From Methanospirillum hungatei (lineage in GTDB: Archaea > Halobacteriota > Methanomicrobia > Methanomicrobiales > Methanospirillaceae), in assembly GCF_019263745.1 (NCBI RefSeq), contig NZ_CP077107.1, positions 2,480,001 to 2,544,000 on the forward strand: DNA of 64,000 bases, given 5' to 3'. Under the pieces are notes generated by a model that did no database searches, was not told the origin of the DNA, and was given only the letters and a program-made list of their open reading frames with translations. Below, one piece after another: positions 62,259-64,000 of this stretch; positions within the stretch are counted from its first letter, which is position 1; each line of letters starts with the position of its first letter. The translations under genes were made by a program, and so were the position numbers.

Positions 62259-62675
62259 GTGAATATTATCAAGGTTCTTCGAAGGCAGGAGTTGAATGAC
62301 GGGTACCTGAGTGTGGATTATCTGCTATCAGGTCATGTGACACTCGAAGGACTGGATATCCTCTCTCAGAGGGCATATACCATAACCGGACACCAATACC
62401 TCTCTCCATGCTATCAGATTCAAAAACCTGAAAACATTCAGATCACCGGTATTTTACAGAGCAGTGTAATCCAGGTCACATTCCCGGCATACTCCGCAGG
62501 ATATATTGAGGAGTATCTGTCAGCTCTTGTCAACCTAATTCCTGAAGAGCAACATGCGAACTCTTTTGTCCAAACCCTGTTCGATGATATAAAAATGATT
62601 CTCCGGTCAAAGTTACAACGGAAAAATTCAAAAAATTTAAACGTTGATACGCTCTCGCATATTTTTGTAGAGTGA
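62259..62675 (+). CDS. Hypothetical protein between radical SAM and binding protein
   Basis: 138 residues, not recognised. No signal peptide or membrane helix. The sequence shows a basic N-terminus (KVLRRQ), hydrophobic segments (YLSPCYQI) and a C-terminal amphipathic helix. GTG 62259 is the start used; no ribosome binding site. Preceded by a T-rich stretch that could end the radical SAM transcript, so it may be separate. The frame is intact and follows the codon use of its neighbours. Confidence 0.5.
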   Translation: MNIIKVLRRQELNDGYLSVDYLLSGHVTLEGLDILSQRAYTITGHQYLSPCYQIQKPENIQITGILQSSVIQVTFPAYSAGYIEEYLSALVNLIPEEQHANSFVQTLFDDIKMILRSKLQRKNSKNLNVDTLSHIFVE

Positions 62676-62724
62676 TTACCTAAGTTAATTAAAAAAGATC
62701 AATATCTGCATGTCATTTAGGTAA
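62676..62724. promoter_or_regulatory. Paired TTACCTAA / TTAGGTAA sites before binding protein (4)
   Basis: TTACCTAA (62676-62683) and TTAGGTAA (62717-62724) are reverse complements 33 bp apart, 60 to 110 bp upstream of ATG 62785. The half-sites resemble DtxR/IdeR-type metal-regulator boxes (TTAGGTTAG..). Suggestive of metal-dependent repression, not proven. Confidence 0.35.
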
Positions 62725-62784
62725 ATTATTATTGCATAGTTAACATACAGCATTAAGATCATACGATCATCTTTGGAGTGTATT

Positions 62785-63831
62785 ATGCAGTTATCCTTAA
62801 CTCATCTATTCTGCATTCTTGTAGCAGGTTTTTTATTGATTCCTGTCTGCACAATTGCTGATGGTACAGTCTCAATTACTGATATTTCAGGAAATCAGGT
62901 AGAAATTCCTGCAGATGTAACCAGAGTTGTAACGGTAGATCCATTTTCCAGCCAGTTTATCTATGTTATCGGAGCGGATGACAGACTGGTTGGAACCTGT
63001 ATCGGACCAGCGAACAGAGATCTGGTGAATAAGACTCAGCCAACACTTGGATCCCTTCCCTCTCCCGGATGTAAGACAAATGTTAATCTCGAGGAATTGA
63101 TGAAACTGAAACCTGAGCTTGTTATTTCCTCCATTGATTATACGTCAATCAATAATGATATTGAGAGAGTTTCCATCCCACTGGTACAAATCGATCTTGA
63201 AGAGGCTGAAAATCTGGTAAAAAGTTATGAAATAGTCGGAAAAATTTTTGGAAAGGAGAAAGAAGCCCAGGAGTTTATTGATTATTACAACCAGAAGATG
63301 AATTCCGTACAGGAGACCGGAGAGAGTATTTCTGAAGATCAAAGAAAGAGTATTTACTTTGGTCAACGATCCCCACTCCAGACACTTGGCGACGATTATT
63401 ATGAAGCTGAAATTGCCCGGATTATCGGAGCATCAAACGCAGCAAAGGGCCTTTCTGGTGGAGATAATACGGTTACCATGGAGCAGGTATACGAATGGAA
63501 CCCAAGTTCTGTCGTCCTTCTTCCCTATTGCCCGGCTAGTGTAGAAGATATTCTGGCTGACCCTGCCTGGCAGTCTCTTTCAGCGGTCAAGGAGAAGCAG
63601 GTTTTCAGGATGCCGAAGTACCTCATGAGCTGGGAACTTCCGGTACCTGAGTCAATTCTCGGAACTCTCTGGCTCCAGAGTGTCATATATCCGGAATCGG
63701 TTTCCTTTGATATCAAAGATGAAATTAAGAGCTTTTATAAAAAGTTCTATCGGATTGACCTGACTGATAAAGATGTTGAGAACATTTTTTCAGACACCAC
63801 GAAGGTCACTCTGAATAAACCGAAACAATAA
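62785..63831 (+). CDS. Metal-chelate ABC transporter substrate-binding protein (4)
   Basis: 348 residues: signal peptide (about 1-22, ending CTIADGT) and the BtuF/FecB fold (ITDISGNQVEIPADVTRVV, LKPELVISS, WNPSSVVLLP, and MSWELPVPESILGTLWLQ). It lacks the WDRP motif. ATG 62785 follows GGAGTG at good spacing; an upstream TTG would add four residues. Followed 19 bp later by the second radical SAM gene, repeating the pattern of binding protein then SAM enzyme. Confidence 0.9.
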   Translation: MQLSLTHLFCILVAGFLLIPVCTIADGTVSITDISGNQVEIPADVTRVVTVDPFSSQFIYVIGADDRLVGTCIGPANRDLVNKTQPTLGSLPSPGCKTNVNLEELMKLKPELVISSIDYTSINNDIERVSIPLVQIDLEEAENLVKSYEIVGKIFGKEKEAQEFIDYYNQKMNSVQETGESISEDQRKSIYFGQRSPLQTLGDDYYEAEIARIIGASNAAKGLSGGDNTVTMEQVYEWNPSSVVLLPYCPASVEDILADPAWQSLSAVKEKQVFRMPKYLMSWELPVPESILGTLWLQSVIYPESVSFDIKDEIKSFYKKFYRIDLTDKDVENIFSDTTKVTLNKPKQ

Positions 63832-63850
63832 CTTTTTTTTGGTGACCAGA

Positions 63851-64000
63851 ATGGAATGCGAAATGTGTGGTCACCGGTGTAGTATTCAGGAAGGAGGATA
63901 TGGAAGATGCAGGATGTATACCTGCATCAATGGGGAGATTTTAGAACGTTTCCCTAATCGGTACCTGGCTCTCTGGCCGAGTGCAATTGAAACCATTCCT
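63851..64000 (+). CDS. Radical SAM enzyme, paralog (3' end outside window)
   Basis: First 50 codons only. The start ATG follows GGTGACC. The N-terminal Cys cluster (C3, C6, C10, C20: CEMCGHRC to RCRMY) and the following GEILERFPNRY, PSAIETIP match those of the enzyme at 60421, so it is a paralog. The radical SAM CxxxCxxC motif lies beyond the window. Probably cotranscribed with the binding protein. Confidence 0.75.
   Translation, partial: MECEMCGHRCSIQEGGYGRCRMYTCINGEILERFPNRYLALWPSAIETIP

Overview
The window is archaeal and almost certainly from a hydrogenotrophic methanogen of the Methanomicrobiales, most likely Methanospirillum or a close relative. Support: a complete formylmethanofuran dehydrogenase operon (fwdD-B-A-C), an FmdE gene, archaeal initiation factor aIF1A, a methanogen-type Thi4, an ABC-class ATPase of the COG3044 type, REC-PAS-PAS histidine kinases, AT-rich intergenic DNA with TATA-like boxes, and GGAGGTGA-type ribosome binding sites. 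The genus call rests on gene content and general knowledge, not on a database search.

Positions 1-34 kb are mixed chromosome. In order: the end of a surface protein with an IPT/TIG fold; thiE-thi4; trmO; tspO; an aIF1A gene without an ATG/GTG/TTG start; a TauE-type permease; a membrane-anchored TPR/metallo-beta-lactamase protein; a sensor kinase; a secreted subtilisin-like protease; an orphan adenine methylase; an SLC13-type symporter; a secreted protein; MFS; a YgjP-like metallopeptidase with three N-terminal repeats; a DJ-1/PfpI protein; a MarR-MATE operon; an MBL-HNH pair; an RND exporter; a second sensor kinase; a metal-site-less MBL paralog; a lone receiver; a two-repeat PEGA-like protein; a COG3044 ATPase; and a beta-propeller protein.

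From about 34 kb to the end almost every gene fits molybdenum/tungsten, iron-sulfur or metal-chelate metabolism: a NuoI-like polyferredoxin divergent from a small siroheme reductase, a SagB-type nitroreductase, three moeA genes in tandem on the minus strand (one fused to a PBP-like domain), a modABC-type transporter, fwdDBAC, fmdE, then a BtuCD-type ABC transporter with a DUF364 protein, two SAM-dependent methyltransferases, four secreted metal-chelate binding proteins, a fourth moeA, a radical SAM enzyme fused to a binding-protein domain, and the start of a second radical SAM enzyme. The logic appears to be: import Mo/W or a metal chelate, insert it into molybdopterin (MoeA), and supply formylmethanofuran dehydrogenase, the first enzyme of methanogenesis from CO2.

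Most notable observations: (1) the repeated module 'binding protein followed by SAM-dependent enzyme' at 52.7-64 kb, including the cytosolic radical SAM-PBP fusion, which I do not recognise as a described system; (2) two related structured elements, at 39.8 kb and 49.5 kb, sharing an 18-base block and lying between Mo/W genes; (3) a leader of four consecutive hairpins before fwdD; (4) a winged-helix-like extension on FwdC; (5) the non-AUG aIF1A gene. I saw no tRNA, rRNA, CRISPR array, insertion sequence or prophage.
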